Assembly (NCBI GenBank): GCA_027450185.1 | Contig: DAIDKF010000001.1 | Location: 1-64,000, forward strand | From: Granulicella sp. | Lineage (GTDB): Bacteria > Acidobacteriota > Terriglobia > Terriglobales > Acidobacteriaceae | DNA: 64,000 bases | Direction of reading: 5' to 3' | Shown here: one piece after another, positions 52,173 through 63,942 of the stretch | Position numbering within the stretch: position 1 is the first letter of the stretch | How the letters are laid out: the number at the start of each line of letters is the position of its first letter | Made by a program: the position numbers and the translations under genes | The notes under the pieces: model-generated | Database searches by the model: none | What the model was told of the DNA's origin: nothing | What the model saw: only the letters and a program-made list of their open reading frames with translations

Positions 52173-54784
52173 ACGAGAAGAGCCGCCATTGCGGCCTGTA
52201 GTCTTTGGGTGGTCTGGCCAGGGGAGCTTTGCGGGTCGTAGGCGATTGCGTTGCCGACGCGGACGATGAGGCTGCGGGAGTGGAACCAGCGTCCATGGGT
52301 GCGCTTTAGGTCGCCCAGGCCAACGAGGGCGATAGGTAGCACGGCCGCCTGGGCCTGTTGTGCGAGCAGGCCAATACCGGAGCGGAACGGCTGGAGTTGG
52401 CCGTTGGATGAGCGCTGGCCTTCGGGAAAGACGAGGACGGAGTAGCCGCGGTCGAGGGCACAGCCAGCGTGCTCGAAGCTGCGCCGGAAGCCTCCGAGGC
52501 GCGGCAGCGGAAAGACGTTGAAGAGCACGGTGATGAGCCAGTAGGCGATGGGCATGAGAGGTTCGAGGAAGACACTTCCGGCGCCGTGGCCGCTGCGGTA
52601 GTCCAGCAACAGCTCACCGGACATGGCGATGGCGATGTGGCGGCGAAGAGCGGGTGGAAGGCCGTAGAGCACCAGGGGAACGTCGTAGGTGGTGATGTGG
52701 TTTGCGACAAGGAGCAGGGGGGCGGCCGGCGTTGGGGTGGGGGTGGCTGGATGCTCGACGCGGGGTGCTGCGAGGAACCAGACCAGAGGCCGCAGGAGGA
52801 GTTCCTGGAAGGCGATGCGAAGTGTGTTGACGGGAGGAAGCCACGTCCAGCGGGGGTAGCGATGGGCGAGTGTGGCTGGCGTGGGAGTGGGTGCTGCGGA
52901 GGTGGCGGCGGACACGGGCTGTTGGCCTGGGATGGCGGGTGGGGCGAAGGTCGGCTCTGGTGTGGGAGCTGTGGATGGGACGCTGGAGGGTGAGCCTATG
53001 AGCGTTCGAAGCTCTCCGAGCGTGGTCACAGCGGCGATCTGCTCATCTTCCAGTTCGAGGCCGAAGCGCTGTTCGAGGAGGGATTGGAGTTGGACGCGGC
53101 CGAGGCTGTCGAGGTGCAGGTCTTCGGAGAGGCGCGCGGTATCGGCGAGGCTGGCGGGGGACTCGGCGGTGACGGTGGCGATGAGCTGGAGGAGGACGTC
53201 GCCACGGAGGGTGACGGGGTGGGTGGTGGTGGCCAGTTGTGCGCAGGCCCAGGCGGCGACCACGCGGCGAAGGAGTTTCCCGGTGGAGGTGAAGGGGAGG
53301 CTGGGCTCGGGCCAGCGCTGAACGTGACGGATCTGCTGGAAGGCAGCGAGGGAGCGATTGGCCTGCTCGATGGCGAGGCGGAGGTGCGCTTCGTTGCCAT
53401 CCGATAGAAGAACTGCGACAGGCTCCGGGCCGTTGGGGCCTTCGCAGCCGACGACAGCCGCTGCTCGGACGCCAGGCTGCTTCAGGAGTGCGGCTTCGAG
53501 GTCTTCTGGGTAGATGTTGAGGCCGGCGGCGGTGACGATGGTGTCGCCGCGACGGCCGGAGAAGCGTAGTTCGCCGGAGACGTCCTGGGTGGCGAGATCA
53601 CCGGTAGCGAACCAATCGCTGGAGCGGGGCTGAATCTGGCCATTGGCCCAGGTCGAGGCAGAGACGACGTCTCCGCGCACCATGATCTCGCCCTCGGGGC
53701 TGATGCGGACCTCGCGGCCGGGAAGCGGCTTGCCGAGAGTTCCGCGACCGACGTGAAAGGGATGGTTGAGGGTTACGAGCGCGGCGGTTTCGGTCATGCC
53801 GTAACCCTGAATGACGGCGTAGCCAAGACGTGCCCAGAAGAGTTCGAGATCGGGCGGCAGCGTGGCGCCGCCAGAGATGAGTGCCCAGAACTTCCAGCCG
53901 GTGAGGCGATGAACGCGGCGGAAGCGGAGGAGGCGCTTGTAGATGGGCCAGCCTTCGGTGGCGGCGAGTTGGGCGGTGAGATCGGGGAAGGCGAGTTGGA
54001 GATGGGAGCGCAGGAGTTCGAGCGCGCGGGGGACGGCGACGAGGACAGAGATGCGGTTGAGGCGGATGTGGTCGATGATGCGAGCGGGTTCGGGTTGGGG
54101 CTCGAAGTGGACTTCGGCGGCGAGTAAGGCGGGGATCCAAAGACCCATGAACTGGCCGAAGACGTGGCTGAGCGGAAGACTGTGGAGGAAGCGCAGAGGG
54201 TGAAAGGGTCGCTCGAACGGGAGGTACTTCTGCATCTCGCGCTCGATGGGGTCGAGGCTGGCGAGAATGTTGCGATGGGTGTGGACGATGCCCCGCGGCG
54301 CGGCGGTGGTCCCTGAGGTGAAGATGATCTGGAAGGGAGCGTCAAGAGTGATGGCGGAAGAGACGGAGAAGAGCGGCTGGGCGGGGAGGGAGATGTCGAG
54401 GTCGTCGAGCGAGAGTTGCGAGAGCGTGGCGGGGAGGGAGGAGAGGCGTGGGGCGTCAGCGAGAATGAGCCTGGGGGTGACGTCGGCGATGACGTGGGCG
54501 GCGAACTCGGACGATCCGGCGGCGTCAAGCGGGACGGCCAGGACGCCGCGCAGCAGGCAACCGAAGAAGGCAGCGATCCAGTTGGCGGAGTTTTCGGCCC
54601 AGAGAATGACGCGGTCGCCGGGGATGAGGTTGCGACGGTTGAGTTCGGCGGCGAAACGGCCAGCGAGGAGGGCGAGATCGGCGTAGGAGGTGGCGTAGTG
54701 GCGGACGCCGTGGTAGCGCACAACCGCTGTTTGGCGGCCGTTGCGGCGGAAATCCTCGACGAGGCTGGCCAGATGGGGACGCAA
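52169..54784 (-). CDS. Acyl-AMP ligase - acyl carrier - acyltransferase fusion
   Basis: An 871-residue protein with three enzymes in a row. Residues 1 to about 505 form an AMP-dependent ligase (IIFTSGTTAAPRG, YGMTETAA, WFATGDLA, and the catalytic Lys in STGKLLRR). About 520-600 is an acyl carrier domain with the phosphopantetheine Ser in LHLDSLGRVQLQSLL. From about 660 is a PlsC acyltransferase (NHITTYD, FPEGQRSS). A Pro/Ala linker joins the last two. It probably activates a fatty acid, loads it on its own carrier and passes it to a lysophospholipid or other lipid. E. coli Aas has ligase and acyltransferase in the opposite order and no carrier. Confidence 0.85.
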   Translation of the reverse strand: MRPHLASLVEDFRRNGRQTAVVRYHGVRHYATSYADLALLAGRFAAELNRRNLIPGDRVILWAENSANWIAAFFGCLLRGVLAVPLDAAGSSEFAAHVIADVTPRLILADAPRLSSLPATLSQLSLDDLDISLPAQPLFSVSSAITLDAPFQIIFTSGTTAAPRGIVHTHRNILASLDPIEREMQKYLPFERPFHPLRFLHSLPLSHVFGQFMGLWIPALLAAEVHFEPQPEPARIIDHIRLNRISVLVAVPRALELLRSHLQLAFPDLTAQLAATEGWPIYKRLLRFRRVHRLTGWKFWALISGGATLPPDLELFWARLGYAVIQGYGMTETAALVTLNHPFHVGRGTLGKPLPGREVRISPEGEIMVRGDVVSASTWANGQIQPRSSDWFATGDLATQDVSGELRFSGRRGDTIVTAAGLNIYPEDLEAALLKQPGVRAAAVVGCEGPNGPEPVAVLLSDGNEAHLRLAIEQANRSLAAFQQIRHVQRWPEPSLPFTSTGKLLRRVVAAWACAQLATTTHPVTLRGDVLLQLIATVTAESPASLADTARLSEDLHLDSLGRVQLQSLLEQRFGLELEDEQIAAVTTLGELRTLIGSPSSVPSTAPTPEPTFAPPAIPGQQPVSAATSAAPTPTPATLAHRYPRWTWLPPVNTLRIAFQELLLRPLVWFLAAPRVEHPATPTPTPAAPLLLVANHITTYDVPLVLYGLPPALRRHIAIAMSGELLLDYRSGHGAGSVFLEPLMPIAYWLITVLFNVFPLPRLGGFRRSFEHAGCALDRGYSVLVFPEGQRSSNGQLQPFRSGIGLLAQQAQAAVLPIALVGLGDLKRTHGRWFHSRSLIVRVGNAIAYDPQSSPGQTTQRLQAAMAALLV

Positions 54785-54929
54785 TTGAAGCCCTCCATGC
54801 AGTTCAGATGATGAGAGCAGGTTCGAGGGCTATGGCAGCCTATTTGCAACGAGGTTTGGCAAAGAGCGATACTGAAGTGTCCGCTTTACTCTACGGAAAT
54901 TTGCACTACAGGAAGGGTACGTACCGATA

Positions 54930-56270
54930 ATGTCTACAACCAACGCCGCGTCTCCGGATGCAGCGAGCATCAAGCCTGCAACTGGAAAACTTGGAATTAT
55001 GATGCCCGGGATGGGAGCGGTTGGAACCACGCTCATCGCAGGCGTAGAGGCCGTGCGCAGAGGGTTTGCGAAGCCTTTTGGCTCGACCACGCAGATGGGT
55101 ACGATTCGGTTGGGGAAGCGCACCGATAATCGTACGCCCTTGATCAAGGACTGGGCTCCGCTGGCGCAGTTGGACGATCTGGTGTTTACGGGCTGGGATA
55201 TCTTCGGAGGCAATCTATACGACGCTGCGAAGACCGCAGGCGTGCTCGAGCGCGATCAACTGGAAGGCATGAAGGATTTTCTGCAGGGCATCGAGCCGAT
55301 GCCGGCGGCGTTCGATCAGCGCTGGGTAAAGCGTCTTTCGCCGAAGGTGCAGAAGGTTGGCAAGAATAAGTGCGACCTTGCGAGCCAGATCCGCAACGAC
55401 ATTGCGGAGTTCAAGACGAAGACAGATCGCCAGGTGATGATCTGGACGGGATCGACGGAGATTTATATTGAGCCGTCGGCTGTGCATCAGACGCTGGAGG
55501 CCTTTGAGAAGGGGCTGGTCGAGGACGATCCAAACATCTCGCCCTCCATGCTGTATGCGTGGGCGGCGCTGAAAGAGGGGATTCCTTTTGCCAACGGTGC
55601 GCCGAACCTAACGGTGGATATTCCTGCGCTGCAAGAGCTGTCGAAGAAGATGAACGCGCCGATCTGCGGCAAGGACTTCAAGACAGGCCAGACGTTCATC
55701 AAGACGGTGCTTGCGCCGGGCTTCAAATCGCGCCAGTTGGGCGTCAGTGGATGGTATTCGACTAACATCCTGGGCAACCGCGATGGCGAGGTGCTGGACG
55801 ACCCGGACAACTTCAGGACCAAGGAAGTGTCGAAGCTGGGCGTGCTGGAACACATCTTCCAGCCGGAGAAGAACCCGGACCTCTATGGCGATGTGTACCA
55901 CAAGATCCGGATCGATTATTATCCTCCGCGCGGCGACAACAAGGAGAGCTGGGATAACATCGACATCTTTGGCTGGCTCGGGTATCCGATGCAGATCAAA
56001 GTGGACTTCCTTTGCCGCGACTCGATTCTGGCGGCTCCGCTGGCGCTGGATCTTTGCCTGTTCATGGACCTCGCAGCACGTACGCCGGCGTTGCGTGGAC
56101 TGGGCATCCAGGAGTGGCTGAGCTTCTACTTTAAGGACCCGGACAGTGCACCGGGTGTGTATCCGGAGCATGATCTGTTTATCCAGCAGACCAAGCTGAA
56201 GAATACGCTGCGGTACATTATGGGTGAAGATCTGATCACGCACCTAGGTCTGGATTACTACGGCGAGTAA
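54930..56270 (+). CDS. ino1: Inositol-3-phosphate synthase
   Basis: It makes myo-inositol 3-phosphate from glucose 6-phosphate with NAD. 446 residues: GIMMPGMGAVGTTLIAGVE near residue 24 is the NAD-binding start, GWDIFGGNLYDAA, KDFKTGQTFIKTVLAP and STNILGNRDGEVLDDPDNFRTKE are family motifs including active-site Lys residues. It is followed by its own terminator. Inositol lipids or phosphates would be the product; no other inositol gene is near. Confidence 0.93.
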   Translation: MSTTNAASPDAASIKPATGKLGIMMPGMGAVGTTLIAGVEAVRRGFAKPFGSTTQMGTIRLGKRTDNRTPLIKDWAPLAQLDDLVFTGWDIFGGNLYDAAKTAGVLERDQLEGMKDFLQGIEPMPAAFDQRWVKRLSPKVQKVGKNKCDLASQIRNDIAEFKTKTDRQVMIWTGSTEIYIEPSAVHQTLEAFEKGLVEDDPNISPSMLYAWAALKEGIPFANGAPNLTVDIPALQELSKKMNAPICGKDFKTGQTFIKTVLAPGFKSRQLGVSGWYSTNILGNRDGEVLDDPDNFRTKEVSKLGVLEHIFQPEKNPDLYGDVYHKIRIDYYPPRGDNKESWDNIDIFGWLGYPMQIKVDFLCRDSILAAPLALDLCLFMDLAARTPALRGLGIQEWLSFYFKDPDSAPGVYPEHDLFIQQTKLKNTLRYIMGEDLITHLGLDYYGE

Positions 56271-56291
56271 ATGAAGCAGATCGGAGGAGAG

Positions 56292-56324
56292 GCCCTGCAA
56301 CGCGTTGTTGCAGGGCTTCTTTGT
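56292..56324 (+). terminator. Intrinsic terminator of ino1
   Basis: Perfect 10-bp stem GCCCTGCAAC / GTTGCAGGGC over GCGTT, followed by TTCTTTGT; starts 21 bases after the ino1 stop. Confidence 0.85.
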
Positions 56325-56355
56325 CTGTGAGGGCAGGACGTGATCGGGGGACGGA

Positions 56356-57030
56356 GTGCTTAGCACGATTGATCTTCAACGGCAGACGCTGCGGCTATAT
56401 GGCGAACTGGTAGTGCGGCGGGAGAGTTGGGCTGGGCGGTTGGTGTTTGCCTGCGGGCGGGGCTTATCAGCGAGTGGACTACCGGCCGCGGTGAGTATTG
56501 CAGGTGGGACGTCACTGGTGCTCGATCCGGATGTGGCTGCGGTGAAGGCGGTGTTTCGTACAGGCGGCGTGGACTTTGTGGTGAACACGCTGGATGAGGC
56601 CATGCGGGTGCTGAAGAATGAGATTCGCAAGCGTCGGCCATTGAGCGTGGCATTGGAAGGAGCGGTGCAGCCGGCACTGGAGGAGATGCTGGAGAGGGGT
56701 GTGCTGCCGGATATGCAGATGGAGTTGGAGGGTGAGATTGCGTACCCGGGGGCGGTGCGGCTGGAGTTGGCGCGGGAGGGGATGGTGGTTGCGCCAAGCG
56801 TGGAACTTAGGAGATGGTTGCAGGAGCGTCGGTGGGTGGAGGCGGTGCTGGAGCGGGCGACGACGGCGGAGATGCGAGAGCTGGATTTGCGACTTCTGGA
56901 GATGGTGCCGGAGGGGGATGCGGTGCGGCGGCTTTGGGTGCAGCGGATTGCGCACTATCAGCGGCCGGTGGCGGGGGGAGCGCGGGTGGTGTGGCTGGCA
57001 GAGACGGAATTGGCGGAGCTTGAAACCTAG
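56356..57030 (+). CDS. Unknown protein, 224 residues
   Basis: GTG start at 56356 with GGGGGACGGA upstream. Begins LSTIDLQRQTLRLYGELVVRRESW. A middle part alternates short strands and helices (GGTSLVLDPDVAAVKAVFRTGGVDFVV), and the C-terminal half is helical and Arg/Glu-rich (WVEAVLERATTAEMRELDLRLL). No signal peptide or membrane segment, and no family I can name. Very GC-rich, with Trp and Arg codons well spread, as expected of real coding sequence. Convergent with engB, seven bases apart. Confidence 0.65.
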   Translation: MLSTIDLQRQTLRLYGELVVRRESWAGRLVFACGRGLSASGLPAAVSIAGGTSLVLDPDVAAVKAVFRTGGVDFVVNTLDEAMRVLKNEIRKRRPLSVALEGAVQPALEEMLERGVLPDMQMELEGEIAYPGAVRLELAREGMVVAPSVELRRWLQERRWVEAVLERATTAEMRELDLRLLEMVPEGDAVRRLWVQRIAHYQRPVAGGARVVWLAETELAELET

Positions 57031-57036
57031 GAGGGT

Positions 57037-57651
57037 TTAGTCCTGAATGACGTTGAGAATCTCTGGCCAGAGGGCCTTGACGCCGCCTGTGGACTTGGAT
57101 GAGACGGGGATGATGCGGTCGACGCCATGGGCTAGTTTTAGAGCGGCGAGGGACTTGGTGAGTTGGTTGCCGCTGAGGCGGTCGGATTTGGTGCCGACGA
57201 CGAGGTGGGGCCGGTGCATGGAGCGGAGAGCGTTGATGAGGAGCGTGTCGCTCTCCTGCGGCGGGATATTGGTGTCGGTCAGGCAGATGCAGAGGGCTAA
57301 TTGTGCGCGCTCGGTGAGGTAGGGCTCAATAAACCCAGGCCACTCGGCGGAGATCGACTTGGAGATTTTGGCGTAGCCATAGCCGGGCAGGTCGGCGAAG
57401 ATAAGCGATGGACGGGAGGCTGATTTGACTTCGGTGCCTTGGTGGAGTGCAAAGAAGTTGATGGCGCGGGTGCGGCCGGGGGTGGATGAGACCTTCGCTT
57501 CCTTGGAGCCGAGCAGGGTGTTGATGAGCGAGGACTTGCCGACGTTGGAGCGACCGAGGAAGGCGACTTCGGGAGCGTCGAAGGTGCGGCTTATGTCGGG
57601 GAAGTGATCGGGGCTCATGGCGGAGAGAAGGAACTTGGTAGTGAAGCGCAT
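57037..57651 (-). CDS. engB: Ribosome-biogenesis GTP-binding protein EngB/YsxC
   Basis: An essential GTPase for large-subunit assembly, 204 residues. G1 is GRSNVGKSSLIN near residue 35, G3 is DLPGYGYAK, G4 is GTKSDRL and the C-terminal end VKALWPEIL is typical. FLGRSNVG is the family form. It lies on the opposite strand to its neighbours and seems monocistronic. Confidence 0.93.
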   Translation of the reverse strand: MRFTTKFLLSAMSPDHFPDISRTFDAPEVAFLGRSNVGKSSLINTLLGSKEAKVSSTPGRTRAINFFALHQGTEVKSASRPSLIFADLPGYGYAKISKSISAEWPGFIEPYLTERAQLALCICLTDTNIPPQESDTLLINALRSMHRPHLVVGTKSDRLSGNQLTKSLAALKLAHGVDRIIPVSSKSTGGVKALWPEILNVIQD

Positions 57652-57779
57652 GGTTTGAGCTTACCGCTAGTGATGCTGCTGTGTACTGAGACGCCGGGGG
57701 AGAGGGTCGATTGGGATAGCATGGGGGTTGAATCCGTTATTTGCGCGAGGAGTAATCTGCGCATCGCTGAGGAGGATTC

Positions 57780-60227
57780 TTGCGTAGTTCAGGCGAGGCC
57801 AAAGGCGCGGGCGTTGGTGGAGCCGGGGAGTTGCTGGCGGCGTTCGCGGCGTTGCCGGGTTCTGCGGTTCTGGTTGGCATTGCGGTGGCGCTGCTTGGGA
57901 TGCTGTTGGCTCTGGCGGTGGGACGGGCAGATGCGCAGACGGTGGCGCTGCCGTTGCTGCCGACCAGCGTAGCCTACGATACGGTGGGTAATCTGTACTT
58001 CGCGGATACGAATCGGCATGTGGTGTATGAGTCTTCCCTGGCCGGGGTGCTGAGTGTGGTTGCGGGAGATGGGGTTCAGGGGTTCGGCGGAGATGGGGGG
58101 GCGGCGACGAGTGCGGAGTTGGACTCGCCGCAGGGCGTCGCGGTGGGACATGATGGAACACTGTATATAGCGGACACGGGGAATAACCGGATTCGGGCTG
58201 TCAGCGGTGGGGTGATTGCGACGTTCGCGGGCAATGGAAGTGTGGGCTTCGCAGGCGATGGCGGAGCGGCTGTGAATGCGTCGTTTCGCCTGCCGAATGC
58301 GTTGGCGATCGATGCGAGTGGGGCGCTGTTGATTTCGGATGCGGGCAACGAGCGTGTGCGGCGCATTAGCGCCGGGTTGATTCAGACGATCGCTGGGAAT
58401 GGCGTGCAGGGGTTCGCGGGCGATGGTGCTGCGGCGACGAGTGCGGAGTTGGATACGCCAATGGGGTTGGCAGTGAGTGGGGACGGACGGATCTTTGTCG
58501 CGGACTCGCACAATGATCGAATCCGTGTCATCGCTACCAATGGCATGATCACCACGTTTGCTGGGAATGGCGTGCAGGGGTTTGCAGGCGATGGTGGAGC
58601 AGCGACTGCGGCGGAACTCTCGCTGCCGCGCGGGCTGATCGTGATGCCATCGGGCGCGGTGATCTTTGCGGACTCGAACAACCAGCGGATACGGATGGTG
58701 AGTGCTGGTGGGACGATTACGACGATCGTGGGGAGTGGGGTGCAGGGGGCTGCAAGCGACGGCAGTGCTGCGATGACAACGGCGATGAATTCGCCACGCG
58801 GGGTTGCGGTGTCGAGCCTGGGTGCGCCGGTATATGCGGATGCGTTGAATTATCTGGTGCGCGAGAGCGTTGCGAACGGCAACGTGTATGTGCCGGCGGG
58901 GTTAGCACCGGCGCGCAGCTCGACGGTGACGCTGAATGTAAGCCCGAGTGCGACGTATGGGCAGACAAGTGCGACGGCGAGTGTGACGGGGTTAGCAGGA
59001 ACGCCGCAGGGTGGGGTGGAGTTGATGGATGGGAGTTTGGTGGTGGCGCAGATGGCGCTGGCGGGCGGGGTGGCGGTGTTTGCTCCGCAGGCGCTGTCGG
59101 CGGGGACGCACTCGTTGAGCGCTGCGTATCTTGGGGATGGGGTGAATCCGGCGGCGGCGAGTGCTGTGGCCAATGTGAGTGTTGCCGCTCAAGTGGTTAC
59201 CGCGACGGCGAATGCGGCGAGCATGGAATACGGGCAGGCGGTTCCTGCGCTGACGGGGTCGCTGAGCGGTGTGCTGCCGCAGGATGTGGCAGATGTTGCG
59301 GCGGTATTTACGACCACGGCCGGGGCGCTGTCGCCGACAGGGAGTTATCCGATTGTTGCGACGTTGACAGGGCCGGCGAGTGCGAACTACAGCGTGAAGA
59401 TGAGCGCTTCGTCAGGTTCACTGCAAATCTTGCAGGCAGGAAGCGTGACAGTGGAGCAGCCACTGGCACAGAGTTCCTACACGGGGCTGCCACTGCTGCT
59501 GACTGCGGATGTAAGTTCCATGACACAGGGGACGCCGACGGGAACGGTGCAGTTTCTCGATGGAGGTGCGGTGGTGGCGACGGCGACGGTGGTGAATGGA
59601 GTTGCGTCGGGGACGTATCTTTCGCCGGGAACGGGGACGCACTCGATTGTTGCGAGCTATGGCGGTGATGTGAACTTCACGGCGAGTTCATCACTGGCTC
59701 AGACGACGACGGTGAGCGCAATGCCGGACTTTACGATGGCACAGGTGGGCACTACGACGCAGACGGTTGCAGCGGGTGAGGTTGCGAACTACTCGATGAC
59801 CGTGGGAGCACAGTCCGGGGCGTTTACCGGGGTGGTGGATTTTAGCGCGAGTGGATTGCCGCCGGGGGCTACGGTGTCGTTCTCTCCGCCACAGGTGGTG
59901 CCGGGGACGAGTCCTGTGAATGTGACGATGAGTGTGCAGACGAGTGCGGTGCTGCCGATTGCAGAGATGGTGAGGCGTTCTCGCAGGGTGGTGTTGGCGT
60001 TGCTGCTGCTGCCGTGGCTGCTGATGATAAAACGCAGACCGCGGAGGGCGATAGCACTGTGCGCCGTGATGGCGGTGATGTTGAGTGCCGCGGGATGCGG
60101 TGATCGAACGATCTCTTCGGCTGCGATGGGAGGAACATCGTATACGCTGACGGTTACGGGAACCTCGACGAACCTGGCAGGTGCGGTGGTGAGCCACTCG
60201 ACGCAGGTGACGCTTGTGGTGGAGTAG
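57780..60227 (+). CDS. NHL-repeat / Ig-like surface protein with internal membrane pair
   Basis: 815 residues. TTG start with GGAGGA upstream. After an N-terminal hydrophobic segment (AVLVGIAVALLGMLLALAVG) come about five NHL-like units of 54-57 residues, each of the form GNGVQGFAGDGGAAT...YIADTGNNRIR, probably a beta propeller. Then MBG- and Ig-like domains follow (YGQAVPALTGSLSG; GTPTGTVQFLDGG). Near residue 730-770 two hydrophobic segments (LALLLLPWLLM and AVMAVMLSAAGCG) interrupt the last Ig-like domain, which then resumes (SYTLTVTGTST). Likely a secreted or surface protein of unknown ligand. Confidence 0.78.
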   Translation: MRSSGEAKGAGVGGAGELLAAFAALPGSAVLVGIAVALLGMLLALAVGRADAQTVALPLLPTSVAYDTVGNLYFADTNRHVVYESSLAGVLSVVAGDGVQGFGGDGGAATSAELDSPQGVAVGHDGTLYIADTGNNRIRAVSGGVIATFAGNGSVGFAGDGGAAVNASFRLPNALAIDASGALLISDAGNERVRRISAGLIQTIAGNGVQGFAGDGAAATSAELDTPMGLAVSGDGRIFVADSHNDRIRVIATNGMITTFAGNGVQGFAGDGGAATAAELSLPRGLIVMPSGAVIFADSNNQRIRMVSAGGTITTIVGSGVQGAASDGSAAMTTAMNSPRGVAVSSLGAPVYADALNYLVRESVANGNVYVPAGLAPARSSTVTLNVSPSATYGQTSATASVTGLAGTPQGGVELMDGSLVVAQMALAGGVAVFAPQALSAGTHSLSAAYLGDGVNPAAASAVANVSVAAQVVTATANAASMEYGQAVPALTGSLSGVLPQDVADVAAVFTTTAGALSPTGSYPIVATLTGPASANYSVKMSASSGSLQILQAGSVTVEQPLAQSSYTGLPLLLTADVSSMTQGTPTGTVQFLDGGAVVATATVVNGVASGTYLSPGTGTHSIVASYGGDVNFTASSSLAQTTTVSAMPDFTMAQVGTTTQTVAAGEVANYSMTVGAQSGAFTGVVDFSASGLPPGATVSFSPPQVVPGTSPVNVTMSVQTSAVLPIAEMVRRSRRVVLALLLLPWLLMIKRRPRRAIALCAVMAVMLSAAGCGDRTISSAAMGGTSYTLTVTGTSTNLAGAVVSHSTQVTLVVE
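58062..58860 (+). repeat. About five tandem units encoding NHL repeats
   Basis: Coding repeat of roughly 165 bases. Blocks such as GGCGACGAGTGCGGAGTTGG recur exactly (58092 and 58434), indicating recent duplication or conversion among units. Confidence 0.7.
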
Positions 60228-60380
60228 AACTTTGGCGCGCTGGTGAGTAGGGGAATAAGAGGGACGAGAGTGGGCAGCTACCGGGATGGAATTATGCATC
60301 TATGGGGAGGAGAAGTCTCTTATCGAGATTCTGATGACGACGAGTTGCGTTCGCCTGAGTTGATGAAGTGAGATGAATCC

Positions 60381-62546
<2,166 letters not shown>

Positions 62547-62592
62547 TTTGTGCTCGGGTCGATGCGGAGTGACGCTGATGCCTGATGCGATG

Positions 62593-62604
62593 AGTCGATC
62601 GACT
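62593..62604. promoter_or_regulatory. 12-bp perfect palindrome before the MFS gene
   Basis: AGTCGATCGACT is self-complementary and lies 22 bases before the MFS start, where an operator would act. It is short enough to be chance. Confidence 0.25.
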
Positions 62605-62625
62605 GGCGATAACATCTAGAGAACT

Positions 62626-63930
62626 ATGGCAGCAGAGACGATGCAGGAAGTTAAGATTGAGCAGGCGGGGAACCGATTTGCGCATGCCTGGAGGGCGCTG
62701 CGGCATCGGAACTTCAAGCTGTATATTGCCGGACAGAGCATTTCGCTGATTGGAACATGGATGACGCGCTTGGCGACGAGTTGGTTGGTGTACCGGCTGA
62801 CGGGGTCTGCGCTGCTGCTGGGAGTGGTAGGATTTTCCGGACAGATTCTGACGTTTCTTTTGGCGCCCTTTGCAGGGGTGTGGGTGGAACGGCTGGACCG
62901 GCGCAAGCTGCTGGTGTGGACACAGGCGTTGGCAGGAATTCAGTCGCTGGCGATGGCTGCGCTCACGCTGGCGAAGGTGATTACGATTCACGAGATCATT
63001 GTGCTGGCTGCGCTCCAGGGGCTGATCAATGCGTTTGATATGCCGGGACGGCAGGCCTTTCTGGTGCAGATGGTAGACGACAAGCGAGACCTGGGCAACG
63101 CGATTGCGCTGAACTCGTCGATTGTGAATCTGGCGAGGCTGGTGGGACCGGCGCTGGCGGGACTAGTGATTGCGTGGGTAGGCGAGGGGTATTGCTTTCT
63201 CATCGATGGCGTGAGTTATGGCGCAGTGATCGGGTCACTGGTGATGATGCATGTGAAGCCGCTGGAGCTGCAGCGGGTACCTGCCACAATGCTCGCGCAG
63301 ATGAAAGAAGGATGGTCTTACGTGAGCACCTTCAAGCCGATCCGGACGATCCTGCTACTGTTTGCGGTGATCAGCCTGATGGGTATGCCGTTCATGGTTC
63401 TGCTTCCGATCTTCGCAGGAAAGATTCTGCATGGAGGAGCGCACACGCTGGGTTTTTTGACGGGAGCTTCGGGGGTTGGCGCGTTGGCTTCGGCGGTTTC
63501 GCTGGCAATTCGCAAGACGGTGCGTGGTCTGACGACGATGATCCAGTTGGCAGCCGCAATGTTTGGGGTGGGGCTGATTTTATTCGGGTTGTCACATGTG
63601 CTTTGGCTGAGTATGCTCCTGATGTTGGTGGTGGGATTCGGCATGATGCAGGGGTTGGCGGCTAGCAATACGGTGATTCAGACGCTGGTGCCAGAGGACA
63701 AGCGCGGACGCGTGATGAGCTATTACACGATGTCGTTTGTGGGGATGGCGCCGTTCGGAAGTTTGCTGGCTGGAACTCTAGCGCATAAGCTCGGGGCTCC
63801 ACATACGGTAATGATTACGGGTGCAGCGTGCGTGCTGGGGTCGCTGTGGTTCACTGTGCAGCTACCCGGCATGCGCGCGGTGATGCGGCCGATCTATGAG
63901 GAGATGGGAATTCTTTCGAAGACAGAGTAG
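62626..63930 (+). CDS. MFS exporter (EntS-like group)
   Basis: 434 residues with about 12 membrane segments. AWRALRHRNFKLYIAGQSISLIGTWMTRLATSWLVYRLTGS at the start and FAGVWVERLDRRKLLVWTQ (MFS loop 2-3 motif) belong to the MFS_3 group that contains the enterobactin exporter EntS. The half-way region DKRDLGNAIALNSSIVNLARLVGPALAG is also typical. The substrate is unknown; no siderophore genes are near. Final residues (YEEMGILSKTE) are cytoplasmic. Confidence 0.88.
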   Translation: MAAETMQEVKIEQAGNRFAHAWRALRHRNFKLYIAGQSISLIGTWMTRLATSWLVYRLTGSALLLGVVGFSGQILTFLLAPFAGVWVERLDRRKLLVWTQALAGIQSLAMAALTLAKVITIHEIIVLAALQGLINAFDMPGRQAFLVQMVDDKRDLGNAIALNSSIVNLARLVGPALAGLVIAWVGEGYCFLIDGVSYGAVIGSLVMMHVKPLELQRVPATMLAQMKEGWSYVSTFKPIRTILLLFAVISLMGMPFMVLLPIFAGKILHGGAHTLGFLTGASGVGALASAVSLAIRKTVRGLTTMIQLAAAMFGVGLILFGLSHVLWLSMLLMLVVGFGMMQGLAASNTVIQTLVPEDKRGRVMSYYTMSFVGMAPFGSLLAGTLAHKLGAPHTVMITGAACVLGSLWFTVQLPGMRAVMRPIYEEMGILSKTE

Positions 63931-63942
63931 TGGAGGATGGAG

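Noticed and set aside
58062-58860. CRISPR-like array
   Set aside because: The repeats are in frame and encode NHL units; no spacers of constant length.
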